From NCBI RefSeq assembly GCF_902806315.1, contig NZ_CADCWD010000033.1, positions 19,802-83,801 of the forward strand: 64,000 bases of DNA. The letters are read 5' to 3'. The stretch is from an uncultured Sphingosinicella sp. GTDB lineage: Bacteria > Pseudomonadota > Alphaproteobacteria > Sphingomonadales > Sphingomonadaceae. The position numbers were made by a program, and so were the translations under genes. The notes beneath the pieces are model-generated. The model had not been told where the DNA came from, did not search any database, and saw only the letters and a list, made by a program, of their open reading frames with translations. This document shows positions 26,750 through 35,850 of this stretch, one piece after another. How positions within the stretch are numbered: position 1 is the first letter of the stretch; every line of letters begins with the position of its first letter.

Positions 26750-28335
26750 GCGGAGACGATCCGCGGGTCGCCGGCAGCGACGGCGAGCCGGGCGCGCGTG
26801 CTGATCGCGCCATTCCGTTCCGTCACCCGATCAAGCACCCTGAACTCGCTTTGCCAGCGCTCCGGCGTCACGTCGCAGATCAGATAGCCGCGCTGGTTGT
26901 TGTTGAACTTGAGCTGCGGGTTTGCCTTCTGGATCTCGACCATATCCGGCCGCTGGTCGTTGCCGTTGCCGCCCGAGCTGATCGACGTCGCGACGAATTC
27001 CGTGGCGATCGGGCGGCCTTCCGGGTTGCGGCCGTCGAGGTGGAGTTCGCCGGCATAGTTTTGATGCTCGTCCCCGGTCAGGACGACGGCATTCTCGATG
27101 CGCCGATCGCGAATGAAGCGTAGCAGCCGGTCGCGAGGGCGATTATAGCCTGCCCAGCTGTCTGGATTGACCGCGAAAGTGGCGGGATCGGGCACGCGAT
27201 CAAGGTCCATGACCATGATCTGCTGGGCAAGCGCCTTCCACCGAGCGCGCGAGCCCGACAGGCTGTCCATCAGCCAGCGTTCCTGCGCGGCGCCCAGCAC
27301 CTCGGCGCCTTCACGGCCGAGCTCATTGCAGGCCTGGCCCCAGCGATCGCCACAAGGCTGGTCGGTGCGGTATTGACGCGTGTCGAGCAGGTTTAGATCG
27401 AGCAGATTACCGTAGCTCGCCTTGCGGTAGAGCTGCAGCGAGGGGCCAACAGGGAATGAGCGGGCCCGGAGCGGCATATTCTCGTAATAAGCCTGGGCCG
27501 CGACCTGGCGCCGCAGGTTGAAGATGGCGGGCGGAGTCCCGTTCTCGTCAATCGAGCCGACCCAATTGTTCTCGGTTTCGTGATCGTCCCAGGTGGTGAA
27601 CCAGGCCGCGGCGGCGTGGGCGGCCTGGAGGTCCGCATCCATCTTGTACTGGGCGTAGCGGCGACGATAATCGTCGAGGCTGTACATCTCGCCGCCCGCA
27701 TGGCGGCGGATATTCTCGATCGGGCCGCCTGGGCTGTTCCACAGCCGCTCGCCCCGATATTCGTAGATATAGTCGCCGTAGCAGAAGACGAAATCGAGGT
27801 CCGGCTCGGCCGCGAGCTTGCGCCAGGCGGTGAACAGGCCCTGCTCGTAATGCTGGCACCCTGCCGAAGCGAAGCGCACGCGGGCGAGGTCGGCGCCCAG
27901 AGCGGGCGTGGTGCGGGCCCGCCCGGTGAGGCTGCGCTCCTTGCCCGCGACAAACCGATACCAGTAAGGCCGCGCCGGCTCGAGCCCAGCGACCTCGACA
28001 TGGACGCTGTGACCGAGCTCCGGCCGCGCGACCGCCGTTCCCTTCTGGACGATCGTCCTGAAGCCGCCGTCGGACGCGACCTCCCACTGCACTTCGACCG
28101 GCTGCGAGGGCATTCCATAGCCGACCTCGAGCGGATCGGGCGCAAGCCGGGTCCAGATGACGAAGCCGTCCGGCGCCGGATCGCCGGCCGCGATGCCGAG
28201 CTGGAACGGATAGGTGGCGAAGATCGGCTGGGCGAGCGCCTCGCGGCCGAGCAGCGGCATCGCCGCCAGCGCGCCGAAGCTCTGGATGAGCCGGCGGCGC
28301 GAAAGAGCATAACGTTTCTCAAGAATGCGGCTCAT
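26746..28335 (-). CDS. phoD: PhoD-type alkaline phosphatase, Tat-exported
   Basis: A 529-residue phosphatase/phosphodiesterase acting in the periplasm or outside. A Tat signal is visible: SRRRLIQSFGALAAMPLLG, with cleavage after REALA. An N-terminal fibronectin-like domain (PFQLGIAAGDPAPDGFVIWT) precedes the metallophosphatase domain with FASAGCQHYEQG, FVFCYGDYIYEYRG, FTTWDDHETENNW and VVLTGDEHQNYAGELH. PhoD uses Fe3+/Ca2+, and the Tat route fits folding before export; tatABC is at 45-46.7 kb. The start at 28335 gives the twin-arginine near the N-terminus; a longer frame runs over the divergent region. No obvious Pho box was recognised. Confidence 0.92.
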   Translation of the reverse strand: MSRILEKRYALSRRRLIQSFGALAAMPLLGREALAQPIFATYPFQLGIAAGDPAPDGFVIWTRLAPDPLEVGYGMPSQPVEVQWEVASDGGFRTIVQKGTAVARPELGHSVHVEVAGLEPARPYWYRFVAGKERSLTGRARTTPALGADLARVRFASAGCQHYEQGLFTAWRKLAAEPDLDFVFCYGDYIYEYRGERLWNSPGGPIENIRRHAGGEMYSLDDYRRRYAQYKMDADLQAAHAAAAWFTTWDDHETENNWVGSIDENGTPPAIFNLRRQVAAQAYYENMPLRARSFPVGPSLQLYRKASYGNLLDLNLLDTRQYRTDQPCGDRWGQACNELGREGAEVLGAAQERWLMDSLSGSRARWKALAQQIMVMDLDRVPDPATFAVNPDSWAGYNRPRDRLLRFIRDRRIENAVVLTGDEHQNYAGELHLDGRNPEGRPIATEFVATSISSGGNGNDQRPDMVEIQKANPQLKFNNNQRGYLICDVTPERWQSEFRVLDRVTERNGAISTRARLAVAAGDPRIVSA

Positions 28336-28502
28336 TGGGGCAATCTCTTCCACTGTTCGGGACGGGGTTAGAAGCTGCGTGTGACAGACATGCGCGCGCC
28401 TCTCGTCTAACCTTCCGAGGTGCCGCTCGAAAGTTGCAATTCGCTTCGGTGGCACACAGATGGGCGCCTTCCTGCCCGCCCGGGCGCTTGCCAAGGTCCA
28501 AA

Positions 28503-29429
28503 ATGAAGCCGCAACTGGCGGTGCTCTATGAGCATCCGAAATGGTTCGAGCCGCTGTTCGCGGCGCTGGAGCGGCGCGGCATCGCGTTCGAGGCGATCCG
28601 CTTATCCGACCACAGCTTCGATCCGACTTCCAGCGACATCCCCGCCCCCGTGGTGCTGAGCCGTGTCGCGATGTCGAGCTTCCTGCGCGAGGTCGATCAT
28701 GGCATCTTCTATGCGGAATCGCTGCTCGCCCACTGGGCCTCGCGCGGCGCGCGGGTGTTGAACGGCGCCGAGGTGATCGCGATCGACTCCTCGAAGGCGC
28801 GGCAGCTCTCGCTAATCAGCGGACTTGGCTACGCGGTGCCGGACACGCGCGTAGTGCACCGCGTGGACGATCTCGTGCCTGCCTCGCGCGGCATGGCTTA
28901 CCCACTGCTGGTGAAGGCGAATATCGGCGGCTCCGGCGCGGGGATCGTGCGCTATTCGAACGAGGCGGAACTGGCGCAGTCGGTGCGCGAAGGCACGGCC
29001 CCAGACAGCGTGGACAAGGTGCTGCTGCTGCAGGACTATGCCCCCGCGCGAAGCGGATCGATCATCCGCATCGAGACGCTCGGCGGGCGCTTTCTTTACG
29101 CGATCGAGGTGGAGAGCGGCGGCGACAATTTCGACCTCTGTCCGGCCGATGCCTGCGTCTCCGCGCCGGGCCGCACCGCGATCCGGATGGCGGCGGTCAC
29201 GCCCGCGCCGAAGATCATCGAGGCGGCCGAGCGGATCGCCCAGGCGGTCGGACTCAATGTCGGCGGCGTCGAACTGCTGATCGACGACCGCGACGGCACT
29301 CCCCGTTTCTACGACATCAACGCGCTCTCCAATTTCGTCGCCGATCCGCTGAACGTGCTCGGCTGGGATCCGCACGAGCGGCTGGTGGATTATCTCGCCG
29401 CCGCAATCGCACAGAAAGAAGGCCAATGA
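28503..29429 (+). CDS. RimK-like ATP-grasp protein
   Basis: A 308-residue ATP-grasp enzyme. The N-terminal part (MKPQLAVLYEHPKWFEPLFA) is a Rossmann-like pre-domain; the ATP-grasp core has YPLLVKANIGGSGAGIVRYS (Lys and the Gly-rich lid), VLLLQDYAPARSGSIIRIET, and NVGGVELLIDDRDGTPRFYDINALSNFV with the metal-binding acidic residues. ATP-grasp enzymes join a carboxylate to an amine or thiol. Substrate is unknown. It overlaps the flavin monooxygenase gene by four bases (ATGA), so the two products probably work in one pathway. Confidence 0.85.
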   Translation: MKPQLAVLYEHPKWFEPLFAALERRGIAFEAIRLSDHSFDPTSSDIPAPVVLSRVAMSSFLREVDHGIFYAESLLAHWASRGARVLNGAEVIAIDSSKARQLSLISGLGYAVPDTRVVHRVDDLVPASRGMAYPLLVKANIGGSGAGIVRYSNEAELAQSVREGTAPDSVDKVLLLQDYAPARSGSIIRIETLGGRFLYAIEVESGGDNFDLCPADACVSAPGRTAIRMAAVTPAPKIIEAAERIAQAVGLNVGGVELLIDDRDGTPRFYDINALSNFVADPLNVLGWDPHERLVDYLAAAIAQKEGQ

Positions 29430-30466
29430 GGTTCGGTTACTGGATGCCCGTATTCGGCGGGTGGCTTCGCAACGTGCCCAACGAAGGCATGGAGGCGAGC
29501 TGGGACTATGTGAAGCGGCTGACGCAGCGGAGCGAGCAGACCGGCTGGGACCTGACCCTGATCGCCGAACTGAACCTCAACGACATCAAGGGCGTCGAGG
29601 AGCCGGCACTCGACGCCTGGTCGACTGCGGCGGCGCTCGCGGCGGTGACCCAAAGCATCGATCTGATGGTGGCGGTGCGTCCCAACTTTCACCACCCTGC
29701 CCTCTTCGCCAAGCAGGCGGCCAATATCGACAATATCAGCGGCGGGCGGCTCGCGCTCAACGTCGTCTCCTCCTGGTGGGCGGACGAGGCCAAGCAATAT
29801 GGGCTTCAGTTCGACGAACATGGCGACCGCTATGCCCGCACGCGCGAATGGCTGACGGTCGTGGACGGCCTCTGGACCGAGAAGCATTTCAGCTTCGAAG
29901 GCGGCCGCTACCAGCTGACCGACGCGATTTGCGAGCCCAAGCCCGCCGCCAAGCCGCGCCCTACCATCTATGCCGGCGGCGAGAGCGATGCTGCCAAGAC
30001 GATGATCGCCACACAATGCGACGCTTATGTCATGCACGGCGATCCCGCCGAGGCGATCGCGCCCAAGATCCAGGACATGAAAGAGCGGCGCGCGAAGGTC
30101 GGCGGGGGGCCGATGCAGTTCGGAATGGCCGCCTTCGCGATCGTCCGCGACAGCGAGGCGGAGGCGAAGAAGGAGCTGGCACGGGTCACGGCCATGCCGC
30201 CGCAGCCGCCCAAGGGCTTCGACAATTTCGACCAGTGGCTGTCGGGAACGCAACTGGAGCGCGAACTCAAGCTGCAGGAATATTCGGTTTCGAACCGAGG
30301 CCTAAGACCCAATCTCGTCGGCACGCCCGAGCAGATCCGGGAACGGATCGAGGAATATGAGGCAACCGGTCTCGACCTGTTGCTGCTCCAGATGAGCCCG
30401 CAGGCGGAGGAAATGGATCGTTTCGCGGCCCAGGTGATCGCGCCGATGAAAGAGGCGGTGAGTTAG
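29426..30466 (+). CDS. LLM-class flavin-dependent monooxygenase (SsuD/SfnG-like)
   Basis: A 346-residue luciferase-like TIM-barrel monooxygenase using reduced FMN. Seen: MRFGYWMPVFGGWLRNVPNE at the start, the conserved LMVAVRPNFHHPALFAKQAA, NVVSSWWADEAKQYG, GDRYARTREWLTVVDGLW and RPTIYAGGESDAAKTMI, all as in alkanesulfonate and dimethylsulfone monooxygenases. The natural reaction may be C-S bond cleavage, but no ssu/sfn transport genes are near. It is coupled to the ATP-grasp gene instead, which is unusual. A partner flavin reductase is not in the neighbourhood. Confidence 0.9.
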   Translation: MRFGYWMPVFGGWLRNVPNEGMEASWDYVKRLTQRSEQTGWDLTLIAELNLNDIKGVEEPALDAWSTAAALAAVTQSIDLMVAVRPNFHHPALFAKQAANIDNISGGRLALNVVSSWWADEAKQYGLQFDEHGDRYARTREWLTVVDGLWTEKHFSFEGGRYQLTDAICEPKPAAKPRPTIYAGGESDAAKTMIATQCDAYVMHGDPAEAIAPKIQDMKERRAKVGGGPMQFGMAAFAIVRDSEAEAKKELARVTAMPPQPPKGFDNFDQWLSGTQLERELKLQEYSVSNRGLRPNLVGTPEQIRERIEEYEATGLDLLLLQMSPQAEEMDRFAAQVIAPMKEAVS

Positions 30467-30526
30467 GAAGCCAGTCTAAGCTGCATCGCGATGCGAACCT
30501 TTTTCAACGCTGAGGGTTCGCAGCTA

Positions 30527-31393
30527 ATGGCTTCTTCCGCCCGCACGGTCGCACTCCCGCTCGCAGAGCCCCGGCGCGTCCCGCTGAAGCTCTCGCTGAT
30601 GCACTGGTGGCGCAACGGGCATTTCCCCGATCTTGCCCAGCCGACGAGGTTCAACGAGCTCGTCCAGGCACGCAAGCTCCACGACCGCGATCCGCGCCTC
30701 CCCCAGCTTGCGGACAAGGTGGCGGTGAAGGAGCACGTGGCCCGCCGCCTTGGTGCAGAATGGGTGATCCCGACCCTCTGGCACGGCACCGAACTGCCCA
30801 AGGCGCCCGAGTGGCCCCTCCCCTTCGTGCTCAAATCCAGCCATGGCTGCTGTCAGTGCGCGTTCGTGCGCACCGGCGAGGAGGATTGGCCGGCGATCCG
30901 CCGGCGCGCGGAGGGTTGGCTGAAGCAACGCTACGGCGCCATCCTCGACGAGTGGCTCTATAGCGAGCTCAAGCCGGGCCTCCTGGTCGAGCCCTTCATC
31001 GGTGACGAGGGCGCGCTTCCAGTCGACTATAAATTCTTCGTCTTCGGCGGCCGCGTCGAGTTTATCCAGGTCGATACGGACCGCGAGCATGACCATAAGC
31101 GCGTCATCTTCGACCGGCGCTGGCGCGCGCTTCCCTGCGAGCTCCAATTCCGGGTGGAGCGGCGCGAGGTGCCCCGCCCTGCCGCGCTTCAGCGCATGAT
31201 CGAGGCCGCCGAGACGCTCGGCCGCGGCTTCGAGTTCGTCCGGGTCGATCTTTACGAGATCGGCGAGCGGCCGATGTTCGGAGAACTGAGCTTCTATCCG
31301 GGCTCCGGCCTGGACCGCTTCCGGCCGGCGCATTTCGACGCGTTATTCGGCGAACACTGGTTGCGGGCGCGCGCGCTCAGCCCGGACTGGTAG
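30527..31393 (+). CDS. TupA-like ATP-grasp protein
   Basis: A 288-residue protein of the TupA-like ATP-grasp family, named after teichuronopeptide synthesis and often found in surface-polysaccharide loci. Seen: LMHWWRNGHFPDLAQPTRFN, FVLKSSHGCCQCAFVRTGEE (P-loop-like part), VEPFIGDEGALPVDYKFFVF and FEFVRVDLYEIGERPMFGEL with the metal-binding acidic residues. No glycosyltransferase cluster surrounds it; it is the third gene after the ATP-grasp/monooxygenase pair, with a 60-base gap. An in-frame ATG at 30491 would add twelve residues. The 3' end overlaps the convergent EamA gene by 17 bases. Confidence 0.82.
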   Translation: MASSARTVALPLAEPRRVPLKLSLMHWWRNGHFPDLAQPTRFNELVQARKLHDRDPRLPQLADKVAVKEHVARRLGAEWVIPTLWHGTELPKAPEWPLPFVLKSSHGCCQCAFVRTGEEDWPAIRRRAEGWLKQRYGAILDEWLYSELKPGLLVEPFIGDEGALPVDYKFFVFGGRVEFIQVDTDREHDHKRVIFDRRWRALPCELQFRVERREVPRPAALQRMIEAAETLGRGFEFVRVDLYEIGERPMFGELSFYPGSGLDRFRPAHFDALFGEHWLRARALSPDW

Positions 31394-32291
31394 GCGCCCG
31401 CAGGTCCGACCAGCGCGGGTAGAGGATGGTGACGGCAAGGCCCGAAATCACCAAGGCGGCCGCTCCGATCTTCCACAGCGGCAGCGGCTCGCCCAGCCAG
31501 AGCAGCGACACGGACATCCCGAAAACCGGGACAAGGAGCGCCATAGGCGTGATCGTCGCGGCAGGATGCCGCTGCAGCAGCCAGCCCCAGGCAACGAAAC
31601 CGAAAATGCCTGCGGCCACGGCATTGTAGAGCACGGCGGCCCACACGCCCCAGCTCGCTCCGATGAGACCGGCCGAAACGGCGTTCCAGCCTTCGAACAG
31701 CAAGGAAAGAAGGAGCAGCGGCGGCACGGCGAAAAGGTTGGACCAGACCACGAAGGCCGACATGTCTGCCGGATCGGCGGCGCGGGCGGCGAGATTGGCT
31801 CCGGCCCAGCTCGCCGCCGCGACAAGCATCAGCGCGACGCCGAGTGGGGTGGTGGTCCCATCCGTGTTGGCCATGATGAGGGCGAGGCCGGCAAAGCCAA
31901 GTGACAATGCGAACCAGTGGAATGGCCGCAGCCGCTCCCCGCCGCGCCAGACGAACAGGCCGATGGTGAAGAAGACCTGCATCTGCACGATCAACGACGC
32001 GAGTCCGGGCGTGATGTCGCGCTCCATCGCGATGAACATGATGCCGAACTGACCGAAGCCGATCAGGAAGCCGTAGGCCGCAAGGTAGCGCCAGGGCACG
32101 CGCGGCCGCGGAAGGAAGAAAACTGCGGGCACCAGCATGAAGGTGAAGCGAAGGCAGGCGAAGAGCAATGGTGGCAGCTCCGCCAGCGCCACCTTGATGA
32201 CGGTGAAGTTGGTGCCCCAGACGGCCACCACCAGCAGCGCCAGCAGGATGTGGCGCAGCGGGAGATGGTGGTGGGAAGCGCCTTGCGTCAC
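31377..32291 (-). CDS. EamA-family (DMT superfamily) transporter
   Basis: A 304-residue inner-membrane protein with ten predicted helices in two EamA repeats: ALLVVAVWGTNFTVIKVALA at the start of the first and ALMLVAAASWAGANLAARAA at the start of the second. Members export metabolites or amino acids; the substrate is unknown. It converges on the TupA-like gene. Confidence 0.88.
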   Translation of the reverse strand: MTQGASHHHLPLRHILLALLVVAVWGTNFTVIKVALAELPPLLFACLRFTFMLVPAVFFLPRPRVPWRYLAAYGFLIGFGQFGIMFIAMERDITPGLASLIVQMQVFFTIGLFVWRGGERLRPFHWFALSLGFAGLALIMANTDGTTTPLGVALMLVAAASWAGANLAARAADPADMSAFVVWSNLFAVPPLLLLSLLFEGWNAVSAGLIGASWGVWAAVLYNAVAAGIFGFVAWGWLLQRHPAATITPMALLVPVFGMSVSLLWLGEPLPLWKIGAAALVISGLAVTILYPRWSDLRAPTSPG

Positions 32292-32364
32292 CGAGCGCGC
32301 TTAGCGGCTTCACCGGGCCGGGCAAACGGATGCCCTCGCTGCGCTCCTCGCGACGGCAGGGAAA

Positions 32365-32838
32365 TTATTGCTCCGCTGCAAGCTCGCGAGCGGCGGCAAG
32401 CACTTCCTCGGCATGACCGGGGACGCTGACCTTGCGCCAGATGCGCTTCACGATGCCGTCGCGGTCGACCAGGAAGGTCGCGCGCTCGATCCCCATATAT
32501 TTGCGGCCGTACATCGACTTCTCGACCCAGGTGCCGAACGCCTCGCAGGCCGTGCCGTCCGTGTCGCTCGCGAGCGAAACCTTCAGCTCGTATTTGTCGA
32601 CGAACTTCTTGTGCTTGGCCGCCGCGTCCTTGGAGACCCCAAGGATCCACGTTCCGTCCCTGGCGAACTCGTCGGCCAGTGCGCTGAAATCCTGCGCTTC
32701 CTTGGTGCAGCCGCTGGTGTCGTCCTTGGGGTAGAAATAGAGGACGAGCTTGTTGCCCTTGAAGTCGGCGGGGCTGACGGGCTTTCCTTCCATCCCTTCG
32801 AGCTTCACGTCCGGAACGGGATCGCCTTCGTTCAGCAT
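32365..32838 (-). CDS. bcp: Thioredoxin-dependent peroxiredoxin, BCP/PrxQ type
   Basis: A 157-residue cytosolic thiol peroxidase. The peroxidatic Cys44 is in YPKDDTSGCTKEAQDFSALA, preceded by KLVLYFYPKDD. The position five residues later, where many BCPs have the resolving Cys, is Gln here; another Cys at about 98 (DGTACEAFG) could serve instead. A good ribosome site (AAGGAG) precedes the ATG at 32838, which confirms this start over the longer frame. It lies one base after the glnE stop, so it is downstream in that operon. Confidence 0.93.
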   Translation of the reverse strand: MLNEGDPVPDVKLEGMEGKPVSPADFKGNKLVLYFYPKDDTSGCTKEAQDFSALADEFARDGTWILGVSKDAAAKHKKFVDKYELKVSLASDTDGTACEAFGTWVEKSMYGRKYMGIERATFLVDRDGIVKRIWRKVSVPGHAEEVLAAARELAAEQ

Positions 32839-32839
32839 C

Positions 32840-35542
32840 CTAGTCTCCTTGAAAAGACGCGACCTCGCGCCACAATCCACCGACCCTCTGCCGCGCCGCG
32901 TCATGCGCCGCAAGCAGGCTCTCCCAATCGTCGAACCCGCAGGCCTTCGCCACCAGCCCCCGCGATGCAGCCGGAGGCTCGGCGGAGCTGGGCGAGACCA
33001 GTCGGAGCGTGACGAGAATACGGGTGAGGAGCCGCAAGGCGGGATCGATGTCCTTGGTCACCAACCCGGCGGCAACGAGATCAGCAAGCGCATCCTCAAG
33101 CCGCGGATGCAGGCCGACGCCGTGGCGAAGCTGCAGCGTGTGCACGGCGAATTCGAGGTCGACGAGCCCGCCAGACCCAAGCTTGATATCGAACGGCCCC
33201 TTGACCGGCTTGTGAGCCGCCATCTCGGCGCGCATCGCGGCGGCGTCCCCCGTGATCTTCGCAGCGTCGCGGGGGCTTGCCAGCGTCTCGCGGATTACCT
33301 GCTCGAGCGCCACCTTGCTCTCCGGCGATCCGTAGACGGGGCGCCCCCGCGTCAAGGCCATGTGCTCCCAGGTCCAGGCATGGTTCTGCTGATAATCGGC
33401 AAAGCTCGACAAGGTGATCGCGATCAGGCCGTCCTTGCCCGACGGCCTGAGGCGCGTATCGACCTCGTAGAGCGGCCCGGCCGCAGTCGCCACGCTGAGC
33501 GCCGCCGTGACGCGCGGCGCGAGGCGGTTGAAATAGTCGGTTGCCCGAAGCGGCCTGCGGCCGTCCGATTCCGCCTCATGCGTGCCGGTGAAGAGATAGA
33601 CGAGGTCGAGATCGGACGCGTAGGTGAGCGCCTCGCCGCCAAGGCGGCCGAGCCCGAGGATCAGCAGCTCCGACCCGGGCACCCGCCCGTGCACGGCCTT
33701 GAACTCGGCGACCGCCGCATCGGCAAGAACGTTGATGGCGGCCTCGGCCACGCGCGAATAGCCCTCAGCGACGTCCAGCGGGTCGCTTCGGCCGAGCACG
33801 AGCTGTGCTCCCAGCGCGAAGCGGCGCTCGTTCACGCGGCGGCGAACCCGATCGAGCAGCAGCTGATAATCCTCGCCGGCGCGCTCAGCGCGCGAAAAAT
33901 CTCCGATCAGCTCCGCCACAGGCGGGGTCGGCTCGAACGCCGAGGAGTCGATCAGGCCGTCGAGCAGCTCCGCGCGTCTCCCAAGCTGCTCGGCAAGCGC
34001 GGGCGCGTGGCTGAGGATGGTCGCGAGCAGCTGCGTGAGGCCGGGGCGCGCGTCGAGCAAGCGGTAGAAATTGACACCGCTGGGCAGCTTCATGACCATG
34101 TCATCGAAGCGGTTCACGGCGCGCATCGGGTCCGGCGCGGCGCCGAACGCATCCATCAGGGCCGGCAGCATCGCCTCGAACGCCTCGCGCGCCGGCGCGG
34201 TGCGAAGCGAGCGCGGCTTGCCAGACCGCCACGCCTCGATGCGCTGCCGCGCGGCCACCGGATCGACGAACCCTGCTTCGGAAAGGCGCCTTTCGAGTGC
34301 TTCGGGCGCTTGCGGCAGGCGCCCGCCCCCTTCTCCCTCGAGTGCTCCGTAGATGGCGGCTACCCGTTCCACCTGCGGCTCTATGAGGCGGAGCAACGCC
34401 TCCCCGTCTCCAAGGCCGTGCAGCCTTGCGACATTGTCGAGCGCCGCGGGATCCTGCGGAAGGCTGTGCGTCTGCCGGTCGTCGACCATCTGCAGCCTGT
34501 GCTCGATCGTGCGAAGTAGGCGATAGGCCTCTGCCAGGTGGGCCGCGTCGGCTGCCGTGATACGACCCGCAGCGGAGAGCGCGGCCAGCGCATCCAGCGT
34601 TGCGGGGGGACGAAGCTCCGGCTCACGGCCGCCGTGGATAAGCTGGTGCATCTGCGTGAAGAACTCGATCTCGCGGATGCCGCCCCTGCCGCGCTTCAGG
34701 TCATAGCCGGGCCCGAACGACTGCCCGCCCGAATAATGATCGCGGATCCGCCCGGTAATCGCCTGCAGCTCCCCGATCGCTCCGAAATCGAGGCTCCGGC
34801 GCCATACGAAAGGATGGATCGCCTCAATGAAGTAGCGGCCGAGCTCCCGGTCGCCGGCGGCAGCGCGAGCACGGATGAATGCGGCCCTTTCCCAAGGCAG
34901 GGCGCTCGTTTCATAATAAGAGATTGCAGCGTCGGCGGAGAGTGCGATCGGCGTCACTTCGGGCGACGGGCGGAGGCGCAGGTCGACTCGGAACACATAG
35001 CCTTCGCCGTCGCGCTTCTGCAGCAGCTCGATCACCCGCTGACCGATCCGGACGGCGCCCTGCATCGCCTCCTCCCGCGGTTTCAGCGGGAGGGTGGCGG
35101 GATCGTAAAGGAACAGGACGTCGATATCCGACGAGTAATTGAGTTCCCGGCTGCCGAGCTTGCCCAGCGCAATTACTGCGAAGCCACGCGGCTCAGCGGC
35201 TGGAGTGCGCTCCAGGATCGCGGTTTTTACAGCCCGCTGAAGAGCGTTGTCCGCGAAGTCGGAGAGTGTCGCGACAACCGTTTCCAGCGCCAGCAAGCCG
35301 GCTAGATCGCCCATTCCGACAGCAAGCGCCAGACCACCTCGCTGCCGGCGCAAAGCAGACCCTTCATCGGACGCGCCAGCGCCACATTTCGCCGCAATTT
35401 CAATGGCTTGATTGACGGATCCCCGGTCCAGCGCAGCCGCCACTTCCGGCCTCTTATCGAGCTCCAGACGCAGAAAAGGCGAGTGGTACCGAGCGCGCGC
35501 GAGCGCCCCCTGAACCGCATGGTCACCCTCTGTCGCCTTCAT
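32840..35542 (-). CDS. glnE: Bifunctional glutamine-synthetase adenylyltransferase/deadenylase
   Basis: Adds or removes AMP on glutamine synthetase in response to the PII state. The 900-residue protein has two nucleotidyltransferase domains: the N-terminal with GSRELNYSSDIDVLFLYD (DxD) and the C-terminal with GGEALTYASDLDLVYLFTG, joined by a helical region. FGPGYDLKRGRGGIREIEFF is the typical following segment. Start: the ATG at 35542 (MKATEGDHAVQ); an ATG at 35587 is possible. The size is normal for alphaproteobacterial GlnE. bcp follows immediately. Confidence 0.95.
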   Translation of the reverse strand: MKATEGDHAVQGALARARYHSPFLRLELDKRPEVAAALDRGSVNQAIEIAAKCGAGASDEGSALRRQRGGLALAVGMGDLAGLLALETVVATLSDFADNALQRAVKTAILERTPAAEPRGFAVIALGKLGSRELNYSSDIDVLFLYDPATLPLKPREEAMQGAVRIGQRVIELLQKRDGEGYVFRVDLRLRPSPEVTPIALSADAAISYYETSALPWERAAFIRARAAAGDRELGRYFIEAIHPFVWRRSLDFGAIGELQAITGRIRDHYSGGQSFGPGYDLKRGRGGIREIEFFTQMHQLIHGGREPELRPPATLDALAALSAAGRITAADAAHLAEAYRLLRTIEHRLQMVDDRQTHSLPQDPAALDNVARLHGLGDGEALLRLIEPQVERVAAIYGALEGEGGGRLPQAPEALERRLSEAGFVDPVAARQRIEAWRSGKPRSLRTAPAREAFEAMLPALMDAFGAAPDPMRAVNRFDDMVMKLPSGVNFYRLLDARPGLTQLLATILSHAPALAEQLGRRAELLDGLIDSSAFEPTPPVAELIGDFSRAERAGEDYQLLLDRVRRRVNERRFALGAQLVLGRSDPLDVAEGYSRVAEAAINVLADAAVAEFKAVHGRVPGSELLILGLGRLGGEALTYASDLDLVYLFTGTHEAESDGRRPLRATDYFNRLAPRVTAALSVATAAGPLYEVDTRLRPSGKDGLIAITLSSFADYQQNHAWTWEHMALTRGRPVYGSPESKVALEQVIRETLASPRDAAKITGDAAAMRAEMAAHKPVKGPFDIKLGSGGLVDLEFAVHTLQLRHGVGLHPRLEDALADLVAAGLVTKDIDPALRLLTRILVTLRLVSPSSAEPPAASRGLVAKACGFDDWESLLAAHDAARQRVGGLWREVASFQGD

Positions 35543-35647
35543 GTCACAATACAGATCAGTTCCGTTCGCGAGGCGCAACGGTTGCAACCCAGATTAAGGA
35601 TGTGCGTTCTACCCGGCGTGAACACGATCAATCCAAGAAGAGAAGCC

Positions 35648-35797
35648 ATGGTGAACGCTTCGTCCCGGCGCTTCGTGAAGGTGGCGCCACCCACCGTCCA
35701 TGCCGGTGTCGGCAATGCGTTGCGCGAGGCTTTCGCGATGGACGGCGAGTTGCGCTCGCTGAAATCGTTCGAGGAATTGCTCGCAAAGCTCGACTGA
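35648..35797 (+). CDS. 49-residue protein with a NepR-like C-terminus
   Basis: MVNASSRRFVKVAPPTVHAG is followed by a helical tail with LREAFAMDGELRSLKSFEEL and LAKLD at the end. Aligned without gaps to the window's own NepR (37968), the 25-residue core shares L, R/K, F/Y, E/D, LL, K and L at the same positions, and both have VG-N-AL / LG-S-AL just before. The central Pro-containing turn of NepR is not present. It lies convergent to ecfG, 53 bases from its stop. I suggest a degenerate or second anti-sigma factor, but it is short and the match is by eye. Purine-rich AGAAGAGAAG is the likely ribosome site. Confidence 0.55.
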   Translation: MVNASSRRFVKVAPPTVHAGVGNALREAFAMDGELRSLKSFEELLAKLD

Positions 35798-35850
35798 GCC
35801 TGCGCACGACCGGACCGGCAGCGCGCGGACCGGCAGCGTGCCGGCCCTCA

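Noticed and set aside
32750..34519. 589-residue plus-strand frame inside glnE
   Set aside because: Antisense shadow of glnE, whose two nucleotidyltransferase motifs are unambiguous.
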